In this document: positions 6,493-6,894 of the stretch, one piece after another
How positions within the stretch are numbered: the stretch's first letter is position 1
Layout: each line of letters opens with the position of its first letter
Translations under genes and position numbers: made by a program
The notes under the pieces: model-generated
Databases searched by the model: none
Seen by the model: only the letters and a program-made list of their open reading frames with translations
What the model was told of the DNA's origin: nothing
From: Clostridia bacterium
GTDB lineage: Bacteria > Bacillota > Clostridia > RGIG6154
Direction of reading: 5' to 3'
Assembly: GCA_017523005.1 (NCBI GenBank)
Contig: JAFWXG010000219.1
Coordinates: forward strand, 1 to 6,894
Length of the DNA stretch: 6,894 nt

Positions 6493-6894
6493 ATGGAAAA
6501 GAATATTATTATTGTAGGCGTAGGCGGTCAGGGAACACTGCTTGCAAGCCGTATTTTAGGTGCTGCCGCAACAATCAAAGGCTATGATGTAAAGGTTTCT
6601 GAGGTTCATGGTATGGCACAAAGAGGCGGAAGCGTAGTAACTTATGTTAAATATGGCGAAAAAGTACATTCTCCAATCGTAGCACAAGGTACTGCAGATA
6701 TCATTTTAGCATTTGAAATGTTAGAAGGCCTAAGATACCTTCCGTATCTTAAAAAAGACGGTGTACTTATTGTAAACAATCAGACAATAGACCCAATGCC
6801 TGTAATCACAGGAGCTATGGAATACCCTGAGGAAATTATAGAAAAAATCGAGCAGAAAAACATCAAGGTGGTATCTGTAAACGCTTTGGAGAAA
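6493..6894 (+). CDS. iorB: Indolepyruvate ferredoxin oxidoreductase, beta subunit (partial, runs off the right edge)
   Basis: The 134 visible codons stay open to the window edge. The protein begins MEKNIIIVGVGGQGTLLASR, the glycine-rich start of the pyruvate-ferredoxin oxidoreductase gamma-type domain, followed by the conserved EVHGMAQRGGSV (38-49) and the AFEMLEGLRYLPYL segment (75-88). These are hallmarks of IorB, which forms the second subunit of the heteromeric enzyme with IorA. The family is normally around 190 residues, so roughly the last third is outside the window. The start is four bases after the iorA stop with a strong ribosome binding site, so both share the promoter at 4685-4713. 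No odd residues or frame breaks are seen. Confidence 0.95.
   Translation, partial: MEKNIIIVGVGGQGTLLASRILGAAATIKGYDVKVSEVHGMAQRGGSVVTYVKYGEKVHSPIVAQGTADIILAFEMLEGLRYLPYLKKDGVLIVNNQTIDPMPVITGAMEYPEEIIEKIEQKNIKVVSVNALEK

Noticed and set aside
1..6894. tRNA, rRNA, CRISPR array, insertion sequence or phage elements
   Set aside because: No cloverleaf, regularly spaced direct repeat, transposase motif or terminal inverted repeat was seen on either strand.

Overview
The window reads as chromosomal DNA from an anaerobic, spore-forming, low-GC Firmicute (class Clostridia or a close relative). This rests on three things: a full-length SpoVT-type sporulation regulator, a ferredoxin-linked indolepyruvate oxidoreductase of the anaerobic type, and AT-rich intergenic DNA with strong AGGAGG-like ribosome binding sites and sigma-A type promoters. 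Nothing in the sequence allows a genus-level call.

Layout, left to right: (1) spoVT on the minus strand, closed by a strong hairpin terminator at the left edge. (2) A 161-base divergent intergenic region, then a plus-strand gene for an NAD-dependent epimerase/dehydratase of the kind usually found in surface polysaccharide clusters. Its stop codon overlaps the start of a 15-codon reading frame that may be the remnant of a lost next gene. (3) A 250-base convergent intergenic region with a bidirectional terminator. (4) A minus-strand two-gene operon, transcribed right to left: a BaiN/RdsA (HI0933)-family flavoprotein, then a COG2509-type FAD-dependent dehydrogenase, joined by an ATGA stop/start overlap. 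(5) A 162-base divergent promoter region with a perfect TTGACA-17-TATAAT promoter on the minus strand and a TTTACA-17-TATAAT promoter on the plus strand. (6) iorA, then iorB, which runs off the right edge.

Functionally, iorAB encodes the two subunits of indolepyruvate:ferredoxin oxidoreductase, which decarboxylates aryl pyruvates from aromatic amino acid transamination to aryl-acetyl-CoA and reduces ferredoxin. The divergently transcribed flavoprotein pair are redox enzymes of poorly defined physiological role; a link to the ferredoxin enzyme is only positional. spoVT is a housekeeping sporulation gene unrelated to the rest. The epimerase looks like an orphan from a polysaccharide locus.

I found no RNA genes, CRISPR array, insertion sequence, phage gene or clear novel system. 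Most of the window is ordinary chromosome. The points most worth a second look are the orphan epimerase with its truncated follower and the tightly coupled flavoprotein operon facing iorAB.
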